From Aspidapion aeneum (Eukaryota; Arthropoda; Insecta; Coleoptera; Brentidae), in NCBI GenBank assembly GCA_963576565.1, contig OY755044.1:40259235-40323234 (forward strand): 64,000 bases of DNA, written 5' to 3'. This document shows, one piece after another, positions 11,936 to 23,091 of this stretch. The translations under genes and the position numbers were made by a program. Every line of letters begins with the position of its first letter. The first letter of the stretch is position 1. Below the pieces are notes generated by a model. The model saw nothing but the letters and a program-made list of their open reading frames with translations. It was not told the DNA's origin and made no database searches.

Positions 11936-13075
11936 GATTGTGACTGCCTAATATTTTGGACAGTTGTTCACTTAAAAATACCAAATGTTATAGGAAAAAC
12001 GCAGAAAACTGGTCACAAATATTAAACGTGGACTCTAAACAAAGCCATAAAACCAAATCTTTTTTGTAGTGTTACTCCAAATTTATTTTGTTACAAATGG
12101 ATAAATTAAACACAGTAAACAGACCAAGACTAAAACAAATTGAGCCCTTTCACCCAGGAAATCACGAAAAATTGATAAAACTTTTCCACTTTTCCAAAAG
12201 CAAAAATTGCAAAAATGTTCTTAATGACAACTGACAGCATTATGACATTTTGAAAGCAGTGCGCACCGGTAGCGTGCCGTGCGATTCAACTTGCGTTTTG
12301 TAAGGGTGAGCTCACAGATATAGAGTGCAAATTGCGTCTTATTAATGATGATTGGTCTTCTCAAAGACTGATTTCTGTCCATGGTCTTATGCTCTATTGT
12401 ACTTAAAAAATTGGGAAAATAATAGTCTATAATAATAATAATAAGATGTCCTTCTTTTTACCCATTTATTTTAAGAGATTAAGATTTTTAAAAAATTAAA
12501 AAATGTTCTGTATGTTGCAATGTTGCAAATCAACAGCAAGGGTACCCAAGCACCTTGTCGCATTGAATGAAAATGCTTTCCAGAGATTCCTTAAACCTGT
12601 AAACAAAAACACTAACATCAGAATTATCAATTATTTTTTGTTTTGATGTTTTTTTAAATAAATACGTAACTAATGTTAGTCAAATGTTTATAATAGTAGA
12701 AGTCCCAAGAATCAGCCCATAAAAGGAAATAGATTTAGGACCACATAAAAAAAATAATTGACTTCCCATTTTTGTTCTATATAATTGCAAAATATTTTTC
12801 CATAATTTTTTAAGTATGTAAATATTTATTGTTAATTGATTTTTTTTTAATTAATATTTTATTTATTTACCTGTTTTTTAAAGAGGTCTAGAATCGTGAC
12901 TAAGAAACTGTTTATCAACAGCAACCGGTAAGAATGCATAAAAAATTTAATATATACATAAAATTATTTATTATTACCAGTTAGTCAACTACGCTGCAAA
13001 ACAATATTTTTTTCGAGCAAATATTTAAATAATATATGACGTATACCTGTAAAGGGCCTGTATGGAGCTTTTGTG
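11936..13075. other. 5' flank of LUC7L3-like gene; no other gene seen
   Basis: The transcription start should lie somewhere between 11936 and about 12260. No clear TATA box is seen. The remainder to 13075 is AT-rich and carries no supported feature. Confidence 0.4.
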
Positions 13076-14247
13076 TAGTGTTACCGCGAGTTGAGATGAG
13101 ATGAGGCGCCTCTCTCGTCTCGTCTCGTTAAGCGAGATAAAATGGGTCTTCCGTCTCGACGATAGGACCCTTCTATCGCTCGAAAGAGCCTTTCTCTTGT
13201 CTCGTCTCGTCTCATGTCTCGTGGTTTATATCACCTATAAAAAGTTTTTAAGACCTCTGTCTAAAAGTGTTTTTTCAAGGTGAATCTTTTTATTTATGGG
13301 ATTTACTTTACCATTCTGGGATATACTCTGTATATGCATACATACAATAAATAAAAAAGTAGATACCACAGTAAACTAATTATGTACTAAAATACCTCGT
13401 TGATGTCGATGAAATAAAAACCGTGGAAAAGTTTTGCGTCGCTTTATTTATTTAAAACTGTACAGAAAATCCCAAGTATTCATTGATAAAAGATTATTTT
13501 GTGTTTTGCCAATAATATTAATCCTTAAAAATAAATCTATTATTTAAAATACTTTGGTCTTGAAGTTCTCTATGAAATTTTCTGGAAACCAAAGATGTAC
13601 CTTGCGGAAATGTGTGTTTCTCAAAACTAACCTAAACGATTCTTTAAAATAACTCTCTTTTAATCTTAATTTTTCGTAATTTTTCAGGGAAAAATATGTT
13701 TTTGTAAGAAATTTCTATGTTTTATGAAATAAACGCAGACCTTTAAACTTTTTTTAACTAGCAGATTTTTCAACTGAATTTTAGCTTACTAAAGAATTGT
13801 CCAAAAGCTTGAAATTTTTTTTTTAATTTCCCGCTTATGACTAATTTCCGAAAAAAAGATGTTCAGTACGTTAATAAGCAGTACTTAACAGTAACAGTAC
13901 AATTTATTTACACTTTTGGATTTTCTTCATCTGATTTCAAGTAAAAGAAAGGTAAGCTACAGTACTTGTTGTCAAGGAAGGAATATAAATATAAAAATTT
14001 TTTTATTAAAAAAAAACAGTAGGTAACATAAATATCAGCTTAACTCTATAATAGGTCAATACGAACAGATGGCAAATCATAAAAACTTATAAAACCAACT
14101 TTTTTTGCTCGAGAGAAACGAGAATCTGTCGACGAGATACGGTCTTTCTCTCGTCTCGTCTCGAGTTTTATTTAAAAGAAAACGACTCGCCTCGTCCTCT
14201 CTCGACAAGACGAGTAACGAGAATCTCCCGTCTCGACGGCAACACTA
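13076..14247. mobile_element. non-autonomous hAT-type element with GTCTC-rich subterminal arrays
   Basis: Inverted ends TAGTGTTACCGCGAG and TAGTGTTGCCGTCGAG (right end read on the minus strand) are flanked by an exact 8-bp duplication CTTTTGTG (13068-13075 and 14248-14255). About 150 bp at each end are packed with CTCGTCTCGT/GAGACGAGA-type motifs, as expected of transposase-binding subterminal repeats. The two short ORFs in these arrays (60 and 63 aa) are repeat by-products. Confidence 0.85.
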
Positions 14248-14255
14248 CTTTTGTG

Positions 14256-14900
14256 TTTTTACGAAAGTCTTTTTCTTTGAACGAAAAACACATTGAAAAC
14301 ATTTTTCTACAAACGGCCAATTTGTCCAAAAGTATATTGTTTAAAAAGAACTCTTTTTTTAATTGAAATTCTTTAAAAAATTAGTTCTATAAATTAGATT
14401 TCTATCCTTTTTTTAATACGAATACATACGTTCGCGATCAATTGACAAAGGTTAGGTTGATACCGATTTCGATCTCCGAAAATGGAGGGCATGGGAGCTA
14501 ATTAAAGAAAACAAATTTTCAAAACATTATGTCATTCAAAAAAAAAATAATTTGAAACGATTTCGCTCGAAGAAAATTTTTTAAATAAATTTTTGTTTAA
14601 ATAAATAATGTTTGAAAAAATTTCCGTTTAAAAAAATATTTTCGAACAAATAGCTATTTTTCGCTATCAAAAAAATTGCTTTAAAAAAACGCGTTTTCAA
14701 AAAAATTTCCGCGAATTAATAGTTGGCAATGTTTCTAATGACGTCATGACATTAATCAAATGTTCGCAGTCGGTATCAAAGAAACACTTAGGATTTGTAT
14801 TTTTATAATTTGTATAAACCTACAACCGATAACCATTGGGAAATGTATTACATAACTACCAGAAAAGGTCACTTGAAAACTAAATATTAGGTACATATAG
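14256..14900. other. no gene seen
   Basis: AT-rich spacer with many T and A runs; no feature supported. Confidence 0.4.
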
Positions 14901-14907
14901 GAAAGGC

Positions 14908-15274
14908 CGCACCTAGGGGGATCAAGGGGGATCAATCACCCCCAAAATAGTCGATAAGAGATTTCTTATTGGTTCATTGTTTTTGGAGTGACCGTGTCCC
15001 AGACAGTCAGACAGACAGACACCCAGACACCATTACAAAATTTAGTAGTTAGGCCTTTTTTGACCTAAATACTTTATGTTGAGTGAAATTAAAAAAAAGT
15101 TTTTTTTGACGATCCAAGGAATCTATCTTGGAGGGGACGAGGCCTCTTAAGGGTCCTTAAATCTCGAAATGTCCTTTTTATGCTATTTTATCTTTTTATT
15201 CATGAAATATGTGGAAAATATCTAGAAAAATCTTAGATTTCGAGGGGGGCAGGCCCCGAGTCCCCCCTAGGTGC
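14908..15274. repeat. small inverted-end repeat element
   Basis: Left GCACCTAGGGGGATC and right CCCCCCTAGGTGC are inverted. A short CAGA repeat lies near 15005-15025. I could not settle a target duplication. Confidence 0.5.
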
Positions 15275-16209
15275 GCACATGTGTGTGATTATCCTCGTAA
15301 TTCCTGCTCGAAACGGCGCTAGCGAATTATTTAATGTCATGTGGTCATGTTAAGCAAATCTCAGGATGATGTAATATAAAACAAAAATTTCAAAAAAAAA
15401 ATTATCTTGAATTTTTGCATTATTTACGAGGCATAAAAGTCAAGGAGTGTGTAGCTATTTTTAAAAATTAAAACGCAAAAAAAAGTTGATAAAAACCTTT
15501 CCACTTTTTATGAAGGTCAATTTATAACAATTTTGATAAGAGTTTTGTGCTTTTTAACTATTTATAATAGGTGTACACAAGTGATTTTGTTAAATAGGTA
15601 AACCGTTAGTCACGTCACGTCAGATTGAATTTGGGTTTCTTTCTTAGTTAGAAGGTTAGAGCCTTATGCCCAAAGATGACCTAATGCCAAAGACGACCTA
15701 ATACCACGGATCACCGAACAAATGATATCTTAGGTCATTAAATTCGTAATCAGGGGCGGTCCCATATTTTTTGAACCTACCTATGTATATGTTTAAAACA
15801 AATACAATTTTTTTGATCACGTGTGTGTACAAAAAATTTGCCTCTTGTTATTGGAGTTTCGTGAAAAGGTGGCCGCGGTTGCCCCTTGGGACCGCCACTG
15901 TAGTTAGTCATTCTATGGAACTAATTACGTTACAGTTCTTCTTTTGCTGGTGGCTCCATTTTGTAGAATTTTTCCGTTGTAAAGTTGACAACTTTTTTAA
16001 ACAAAAATTCCATTAATATCGCCATGGGGAGGCAATGGAGCAAACCTCTTTAAAAACTCGAAAACTGAGATAAAAATTTTACAATATTTATTTAATTGTT
16101 TAAATTTAAAAATGAGAGGAATTTTTGATATTGAGTTGAGACCAATCTCGAATCGATTCTTATCATGATGCTTTTTATTTACCTACTTGAAACCGACTTA
16201 GTAATAAAG
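15275..16209. other. no gene seen
   Basis: No convincing coding region. The 81-codon frame at 15771 has no family resemblance. Confidence 0.4.
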
Positions 16210-17893
16210 CAAATTAGTAGAGTAAATTTGTAGGGCATTTCAAGAAGAAGCTGCAAAAAGGGTATATTTTTTTTATACACAGAAAAAAAATGTCTTCAGT
16301 CAATGCAAATTGCTTTGATCCAAAAAAAATCTGCTTTCCTATGCACGAAGACGATATTTTCTTAACTAAAAAAACTATTCTCTTGAACTGCTGGTTTCCG
16401 TTGAAAATAAAAGTTGCCTTTATCCAAGAAAATTGATTTGTTTTGAATGGAAGCGGCAACTTTATTGTTTTGTGTTTTCTAGTATTATGGAATAAATCGC
16501 CATTTTCGTTTTGAGTTAAAACATTTATAGTCTTTGGCAAAGTGAAGCTTTATTTGTGTTAAGAAGATATTAGTAAGACATTTTATATCTTGCTTCAAAA
16601 CCACTTTTTCTTCGCTAAAGGCAGTTTGTTTTAAACCAAAACAATTTACCAAGACAATTATTTTTTTTTCCCAAAACAAGCGGTTTGCTTAGATGAAAAG
16701 AAAACATTTTGTTCGGAGACTTTTGCTTTTGGGTCAAGATAATTTTTTCAAGAAAACTACTTTTCTTAACTGAAGAACTTCTTTTTCTGTGTATTTGGCA
16801 TGGTAGTAGCTAACATCAAAAGCTAAATTTTCAATCGAGGATCCCCTATTTTCCGGAATCAGAATCCAAGATGGCGGCTGCCAAAGTTAAGAAAAAAAAT
16901 GAACTTCCTGTTTTAAGAAATGAAACTAATTTTGATAAATTAAGTTTAAGTAGAGCCTACAAAATTCAAAAATAAAATAAAAAATTACACCTGTCACTTT
17001 AAAACAAAATGGCGGCTATATTTTAAAAAAATCGTTTTTCTTCGATATTTTCTTTAATTTTTGCGCGATATTTATTTTTAATACCCCATATTAAAGCCAC
17101 TGACTAAATATAAGTTTCCCAGCCCACAAAAAGATGGCGCCTAATATGTCAAAAATAAGAGAGACCTTTATAACCTATAGACCAAGTAAATTTTTGACAA
17201 GAAATTTTTTGATTTTTTCAATAGTAAGCTAATACTAGTTGTGTCAAACAAGAACAATAAAATAACTTTTTTATCTGAACTTCGGCCGCCATCTTAAAAT
17301 GTTAAATGTCAAATTGTAACTTTTTATAAATTTTTACAAAATCTGGCTTACTGCTGATAAAATCCAAATTTTTTTTTATAAAAATTTAATTTGGTCTACA
17401 GGTTGTAAAGGTCTCTTTTATTTTTGACAAACTAAGCGCCATCTTTGTGTCGGCGGGGAAACTTATAATTTCTTTTGAGCACGTTTAAAGCTGATCAGTA
17501 GCTTTATTATGAGGTATTAAAAATAAATATCGCACAAAAAATAAAGAAAAAATCGAAGAAAAACGATTGTTTTTAATATAGCCGTCATTTTGTTTTGCAG
17601 TGACAGGTGAATTTTTTTTATATTTTTAAACTGAGTAGACCCCACTTAAAGTAAATTTATCAAAATGAACTTAATTTCTCTTAAAATAATGAAATCACCA
17701 TAGACGAATATTAGTATACTCTGGAAATCACTTTTCTTCTTAACTCTGGCAGCCGCCATCTTGGATTCTGAGGCCGGAAAATCGGGGATCCTCGAATGAA
17801 AATTTAGCTTTTAGTATTAGGTACTACTATGCCAAATATAAGAAATATACCCTTTTTGCAGCTTTATTTTACAAATTTACTATACTAAATTAA
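16210..17893. mobile_element. foldback (long inverted-repeat) element
   Basis: The left arm (AGTAAATTTGTA.., GCTGCAAAAAGGGTATA.., CCAAGATGGCGGCTGCCA..) reappears in reverse complement in the right arm up to 17893. The arms are hundreds of bp long and meet near 17200. A separate TA-flanked MITE (16278-16791) interrupts the left arm only. No transposase found. Confidence 0.8.
16278..16791. mobile_element. Tc1/mariner-like MITE inside the foldback arm
   Basis: Ends CACAGAAAAAAAATGTCTTC and CACAGAAAAAGAAGTTCTTC (right end read on the minus strand), both continuing AGT, are inverted and flanked by TA. The right arm of the host element lacks it, which fixes the insertion site. Frames of 64-108 aa inside are composition artefacts. 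Confidence 0.8.
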
Positions 17894-18410
17894 GAAGGCA
17901 ATTGTATATTCTTTAAAACAATGGTTGAAATACAATGTATTGTTTAAAGAACCACTAAACCGATTTTAGTAATTCGCACCTTCAGTGGCGTAGCGAGGCC
18001 TAAGTGGGCCTGGTATCAACAACCGCTCCAGTAAAAAACGCACCATCAAGACTGAGTTTTCCAAATGACCGATATTTTGCAATTTACAAAAAATATATAA
18101 ATTACTATATATTAACAAAAAAAAATTGAAAATGTAAAATAAAATATTATGGCGTTGAAACCTCTAATAAATTTAAAAATAAATTTCTTACAATATTATT
18201 AATACATATTTGTAACTCATTTGAGAATTTTTTCAAGGTGTCTTCATTCTAGTCCACAGCACACCGGTCTATTTTTTAAGTGAAGGATATCAGGCTGAAT
18301 TTTCATAGGTACATAACTTTCCGAGACGCTCAACTGTTTCCTCTGTGAATATTATGTAAAGTGATTCCTAACAGAGTACGTGGGCGCAGAAATATTTTGA
18401 GCTTCGGACT

Positions 18411-18441
18411 CACGGTGGATAGAACAGACCGGTGTTCGGAT

Positions 18442-18479
<38 letters not shown>

Positions 18480-19048
18480 GAATTTTTCACGTCACTGGTG
18501 GTCCAGATGATTTTTGTAAACAAAAGTTAGATATGATATGAACAACGGAACTACTAATATTTTTTGAATTTTTTGAAAACTAAGGCAATTTTCCCACTGT
18601 TTTGTATAAAATATAATTTTCTAGACATATTGTCGTTATTTTTTTTAGCCCGCTTTATTTTTTATTACACAAAACTTAAACTACAAGTCAAACTGAATGT
18701 GATCGTTTAGTATCAAAGGTGAACCGAGGACTTGGGAAGTAAACAAAGATGTAGGTGAGCGGTTTACTTTTGAAGCTGAAACGAACACATTATTGTCTTC
18801 GAATTTTAATTTTTGTGTAAAGAGAAATTAAGCGAGCTAAAAAAAATAACGACTAGTATGTCTGAAAAATATTATTTTATAAGAATATACTAAAAAATAG
18901 TAGGAAAACTGCCTTAGTTTTTCAAAAATCCAAAAAATATTAGTTGTTCATATCATATCTAATTTTTGTTTACAAAAATCAGCTGGACCACCAGTGTCGT
19001 GAAATTCGACATATATTTATAGGATACACGGGTCTATTCTATCCACCG
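18411..19048. repeat. ~640-bp imperfect palindrome
   Basis: CGGTGGATAGAACAGACC on the left pairs with the segment ending near 19045 on the right, and both arms contain CACTGGTGGTCCAG and TTAGATATGATATGAACAAC in inverted order around a centre near 18730. It fits a foldback MITE. The left arm carries a (TA)n run at 18444-18476. Confidence 0.8.
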
Positions 19049-20030
19049 TGCTTCGGACGCCAAGCGTGCGATTTAGGGGATATTGTTGCCATTTACTTTC
19101 GTACACATTTTTTAGGCCACAAAAAAGAAAAATGCCGGTTTCACTGTTACTTTTTTCATCTTGTAATTTATGAGATTCAAATTTCATGTAATATAACAAA
19201 AACAATAAAGTGACAAATTAAGTTCAGTTCAATATATGGATTATTTAAACAAAAACCAAAAATAAGCAATTTACGTTAAAGTAAAATTTTCATAAATAAA
19301 AAGTTATACCAGAATGCAAACTTTTCCAAACCCCCATAGTTCGAAAACAACTGGATAGCTCAAAATACTCTTTGCAAAACGAGGTCAGGTCAAAATTTTT
19401 TTTGAGTATGCGGAAAACATTTTAAAAAATATTCAATTATAAGCGTAAAACCAAAACCCACACACACACACACGTGCCATCGAACTACTTGAAATTTTAA
19501 ACTGATATGAAAGCGATGTATTACAATATATTTTTGTTGCTAAGGGAACAAAAACCCGTCTCTATAATATACACACAGTGTGCTACTTTCGATATACAAA
19601 AGTGTGGGGAAAGTAGCTTTTTTGCAACCACTTGTAGAAAAAATAGATTTTCGCACTTTTGGCTAACATTCACTTTTCCTCCCGATTTTTAGTGATAAAA
19701 TTGTGACTTTTTATTTCCGAGATGAAAAATGACAAATAAACAAAAAATCTAAGACTAATCAGATATAACCCATGGGCGCACCCAAAAGGGGGGATCGGGG
19801 CCCTTGCCCCCTACAAACCAAAGATTTTTAAAAATATTGTCTACATACTTTATGAATAAAAAGATAATCTTGTCTAAAAACGACATAATGGGGTTTCGGC
19901 CCCCCAAGACATATTCCTGGGTGCTGCATAAACAGTAAAAATCCAAAAAAAACCTAATAACACCAAGAAAATTAAGAAACACTCATAGCATAAACCTCGT
20001 GATAAAAGTATGTTTTTATCCCTTGGTATA
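19049..20030. other. no gene seen
   Basis: AT-rich with a (CA)n run near 19459-19474 and a G/C-rich dispersed repeat near 19773-19925. Frames of 60-90 aa show no family features. Confidence 0.4.
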
Positions 20031-20172
20031 TACAGGGTGTTCCAAATTAAAAGGTAACAGAGAGGTTTTTGGGTATTTTTTGTGCGATGTTGGAGAAACG
20101 CTCGGACAGGGCGATTTTGTTTGCGAGTTGGACACATTTTGGCCATTTTGAAATTTTTGTAGCACGCACCAT
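20031..20172. repeat. left arm of the foldback MITE that hosts the Polinton
   Basis: TACAGGGTGTTCC.. AAAAGGTAACAG.. GGAGAAACGCTCGGACA matches, in reverse complement, 37108-37262, which ends GGGACACCCTGTA. The Polinton landed near the middle of this element, whose two arms are now about 17 kb apart. Confidence 0.8.
20167..20172 (+). repeat. Polinton target site duplication, left
   Basis: CACCAT directly before the AGTAGTAGG terminus. The same six bases follow the right terminus at 36750-36755. Six-base duplications are the hallmark of Maverick/Polinton integration. Confidence 0.92.
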
Positions 20173-20394
20173 AGTAGTAGGTTTAAGCGGGTGCTGGACC
20201 ACTTTTGAGGAGGGAATGACCTTGAATGACCTTGACGGTCGTTGCCTTGTTTTATGTAGAGACGAATAGTTTGAGTAGTATATTTGACCTTGAAAAGTTG
20301 TGAAGGTCATTATGTTGACCTTGAATGACCTTGACGATCGTTGCATTTTTTATATGTAGAGACGAATAGTTCGAGTAGTATTTTTGACCCTGAA
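20173..20394 (+). repeat. Polinton left terminal inverted repeat
   Basis: Starts AGTAGTAGGTTTAAGCGGG and matches the right end in reverse complement over 222 bp. Inside is a 99-bp unit repeated twice (starting 20217 and 20316), each with GATCGTTGC or GGTCGTTGC and TAGAGACGAATAGTT. TGACCTTGA occurs at 20217, 20227, 20285, 20316 and 20326, with TGACCCTGA at 20385. The ORFs of 66-99 aa across it arise from the repeats. Confidence 0.95.
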
Positions 20395-20509
20395 CAACCT
20401 TGACCTTGTCTGACCTTAAGCACAAAAAATACCTCTATCTTTGACTCTGATTTGTTTTACACTTTTAAAAGATTTACATTATCCCCACCCTAATAATTGT
20501 ATTTAAACA

Positions 20510-20519
20510 TATAAAAAGG
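20510..20519 (+). promoter_or_regulatory. TATA box candidate for the first Polinton gene
   Basis: TATAAAAAGG lies about 125 bp before the ATG at 20644, downstream of the TGACCTTGA cluster in the inverted repeat. Confidence 0.4.
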
Positions 20520-20643
20520 AAAAACAAACCCACTTGAAGTATTAGTAGATTTCTGTATCTCAACGTGTCAAATCACTCTCTAAAATAAAAATAAAGAAGA
20601 AATAGTTTAATTTGTGGAAAAACAATAATTTAAAGGTAATAAT

Positions 20644-20991
20644 ATGGATATTTCAAAAATCAAACTTGAACAAATAAATTTCGAAATAAACAATGAAGCA
20701 AAACTTCAATTAAAATCTTTAGATTCATTAAAAGTTAATACCACATATGTTATTAAAGAAATGTGCACCATTGATACCCGTTATGGAAAATCTGTTTTAA
20801 TAACATTGGCTGAAGATGCTGATGTATTTAAAACGTTTTTACCAAAACGTGTGCTTAAATCAATAGATGATGATTTTATCGATCTAGTTAATAAAAGTAA
20901 TCAAAAATATACTCTAACCTATCTGGGGCAAAGTGAACCCACATACATCGGTGCAAAACGTAAATCCATATTTGAATTTGGAATATACTAA
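20644..20991 (+). CDS. small Polinton protein, possibly OB-fold ssDNA-binding
   Basis: 115 aa starting MDISKIKLEQI. The middle is strand-rich (LKVNTTYVIKEM, then IDTRYGKSVLITL, then FLPKRV) and the C-terminus ends FEFGIY. This layout (short helix, two to three strands with a G-K turn, FLPKR) resembles small proteins found beside other insect Polintons, and I read it as a possible OB fold able to bind single-stranded DNA during protein-primed replication. That function is inference; no motif proves it. It is the first gene after the left repeat and has an ordinary ATG after an AT-rich leader. Confidence 0.7.
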   Translation: MDISKIKLEQINFEINNEAKLQLKSLDSLKVNTTYVIKEMCTIDTRYGKSVLITLAEDADVFKTFLPKRVLKSIDDDFIDLVNKSNQKYTLTYLGQSEPTYIGAKRKSIFEFGIY

Positions 20992-21043
20992 ATTATCTTA
21001 AAATTATTGTGTGTTAAAATATAATTCTTAAAGTATTAAAAAT

Positions 21044-21349
21044 ATGAATCGTTTGGAAGAACAAATTCACGATTTACGATTCTGGTTGTTTGAGAAGTCG
21101 GACGAACTGATGGAGGGTGACCCTTCACTAAGAGATGTAGCTAGAGCAAATAATTTTATGGATGGTGTCATTCAATGCCAAATGTTTTTTATGGGTAACC
21201 AAACACTTCAAGAGTTTTGTAAAAATATGAGATGGCTGAATTTGTTGTACCTTCTGAGGCCATTGGAAGACATTCCACTGGAGCTACTCTTTCCACCGCT
21301 CGATGAAGATGAAGATGATGATAGTGGATTCAGTGAGAACGATGATTAA
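21044..21349 (+). CDS. small acidic Polinton protein, function unknown
   Basis: 101 aa with a predicted helical N-terminal half (RLEEQIHDLRFWLFEKSDEL) and a strongly acidic tail (LDEDEDDDSGFSENDD). It starts about 50 bp after the stop of the OB-like gene on the same strand, so the two may share a transcript. I do not recognise the family. The acidic tail might contact a basic core protein or a host factor, but nothing in the sequence decides this. Confidence 0.6.
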   Translation: MNRLEEQIHDLRFWLFEKSDELMEGDPSLRDVARANNFMDGVIQCQMFFMGNQTLQEFCKNMRWLNLLYLLRPLEDIPLELLFPPLDEDEDDDSGFSENDD

Positions 21350-21658
21350 ATATAAGACATTTATCAAAAATGTGTATTTATAATTAGTTTATGGATTGTA
21401 GTATGGATGTAGTTTTAAATTGATAAAAGCTGTAATAAAATATATTATAATAAGAAATGAAAAACTATTTTTTAATTGGATTTGTTTTATTGCAATATTA
21501 TTTTTATCTTATTTTTTTACAAAATTTTATAATAAAGTAACAATATTAGTATAAAACACAAAATAAATATATTATAAAAATTAAGGAAGTGTAAAAAACC
21601 TATATTGATTTTCATTTGATGTGAATTTTAAAAAATATATTAAAATTCAAATATTTTT
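21350..21658. other. AT-rich spacer between convergent genes
   Basis: Carries the 3' end signals of the plus-strand pair (AATAAAA near 21435) and of the integrase on the minus strand. No other feature. Confidence 0.5.
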
Positions 21659-22581
21659 TTAAACGATATCCGACTTATTTATCCATGAATTATGTCTATC
21701 TGTAAAACCTAACCACTTAACAAAGTATTGCTCCAGTTTATTACACTTCCTTTTCTTAATAATTTTCTCCACTAAATATATTGATGGCACGCTGGTTTTC
21801 TGTAGCTCCATTTCATAAAAAGCACCAAGTATAGGTTCTCCGTCAAAACTTTCTATTTCATAAGTGGGTGGATTCGTTATATTTACTTTTACAATTTTAA
21901 ATTGTTCCGCTGACCACGATGGTGTGTACCCTTTTTCAAATATTTGCTTATACGAACTACGTCTCCAACTTTGAATTTAATTTTTTTAGGTACCATTTTT
22001 ATATTTTCAAATGCGGTAATTCTAGTGGTGGGTTTCACATCAATTGGTCTCATTTTAATAGTTGTGTGAATTGTTTTATTATATTTATCAACAACATCCT
22101 GTAAAATATGAAACCACTTATAGCTTCCTAATGTAGAGAATTCTTTATAAAGATTTGTTTTTAAAGTTTTGATTACTCTTTCCACAATGGCTGCCTTCTT
22201 TACACTATATGTGTGATAGTGATTTACAGACTTCTTTTTCATAAGTGCTTGGAAGTGTTTATTAAAAAATTCCGTTCCTTGATCAGATTGTATGTTATGG
22301 GGGTAATAACCAGCTTGCTTAAAAACATCCCGCATTGCTGCACATATTTCAAGTCCTGTTTTATTTTTTATTGGTCTAGCCCAGACAAATTTAGAAAAGC
22401 AATTTATGCATACTAAAATGTATCTATACCCCAAATTATATTTTGATAATTGTTGTATTTCAGCTAAATCAATCTGCCATAGATCCTTAAAACCTTTTAT
22501 TAAGGTTTTTCTTCGCAGGAAATTTTTCCTTGCAGGTTTATATAGCTCATTAACCACTTGAACTTTTTGCTCACTAGCCAT
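21659..22581 (-). pseudogene. Polinton rve-family integrase, frameshifted near its C-terminus
   Basis: From the ATG at 22581 the intact part is 230 aa. The catalytic D,D,E set is visible: D38 (WQIDLAEIQ), D100 (QSDQGTEF) and E134 (IVERVIKTLK). Near 21945, just after GDVVRISK, the frame moves: the rest of the SH3-like tail and a chromodomain-like C-terminus (..KWLGF..HNSWI) lie in another frame down to the stop at 21659-21661. A small deletion around an AAATAT run would explain it. The core catalytic domain is complete, so partial function is possible. The N-terminal zinc-type domain seen in other Polinton integrases is not evident here. The enzyme would join element ends to host DNA and make the 6-bp duplications. 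Confidence 0.9.
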
Positions 22582-22658
22582 CGTTAAAATAAATACTTTA
22601 TTTTTTCAATTCAAATGGGTGTATAATATTCTATGCGTCCATCTGACCAAATTATTGG

Positions 22659-23045
22659 TTACAAAGCGGATTCAAGTGGCTGATGTTTCAAAACTTTTCT
22701 TTCTATGGCACTCAATCTCCCATGTAAATTTAACAATAGTTTACCACTTGTCGATTGTTGCGTTTTTATTTTTTCTAAATTGGTTCTTACTGCATCAACA
22801 GATTCTGCTATAGCTAGCTTTAGTTCTTCAACTAGTTTGTTTATACGATTTTCCAGAAATTCTAGATTGATAGCATCTTTATGATCTACAGCATCTGCTA
22901 TATTACATAAACGTTTGTTCTCAATGTCGAAATCATTTTTAGCGGTCAACTTAAAACCATTACCCTTCAATCCTTTTATATATGTAATTTTGGAAGTTTT
23001 TTTTATACGACCAAACTTGTCAATCGTGTTCTTTACACCTCCCAT
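22659..23045 (-). CDS. fibre-like Polinton protein
   Basis: 128 aa from the ATG at 23045 (MGGVKNTIDKFGR); a longer frame to 23081 begins with TTG and is unlikely. It has a segment DIENKRLCNIADAVDHKDAI, a pattern close to the short repeats in trimeric phage and virus fibre shafts (N..L.N..DAVD.KDAVN). A helical, probably coiled-coil C-terminal half follows (LEFLENRINKLVEELKLAI). This suggests a trimeric surface or spike component. It sits between the integrase and the DUF8207-type gene on the same strand. Function is inferred from pattern only. Confidence 0.6.
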   Translation of the reverse strand: MGGVKNTIDKFGRIKKTSKITYIKGLKGNGFKLTAKNDFDIENKRLCNIADAVDHKDAINLEFLENRINKLVEELKLAIAESVDAVRTNLEKIKTQQSTSGKLLLNLHGRLSAIERKVLKHQPLESAL

Positions 23046-23091
23046 GTTAGATAGTAACTGAACAATATATGCTACAATCAAAAAGTGAGTC

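Noticed and set aside
16214..16679. 108- and 64-aa minus-strand ORFs
   Set aside because: They lie across the MITE/foldback junction and are interrupted by element ends.
20047..20346. ORFs of 66-99 aa across the Polinton repeat, and a matching one at 36576
   Set aside because: They arise from the repeated TGACCTTGA units and continue into unrelated flanking DNA at each end.
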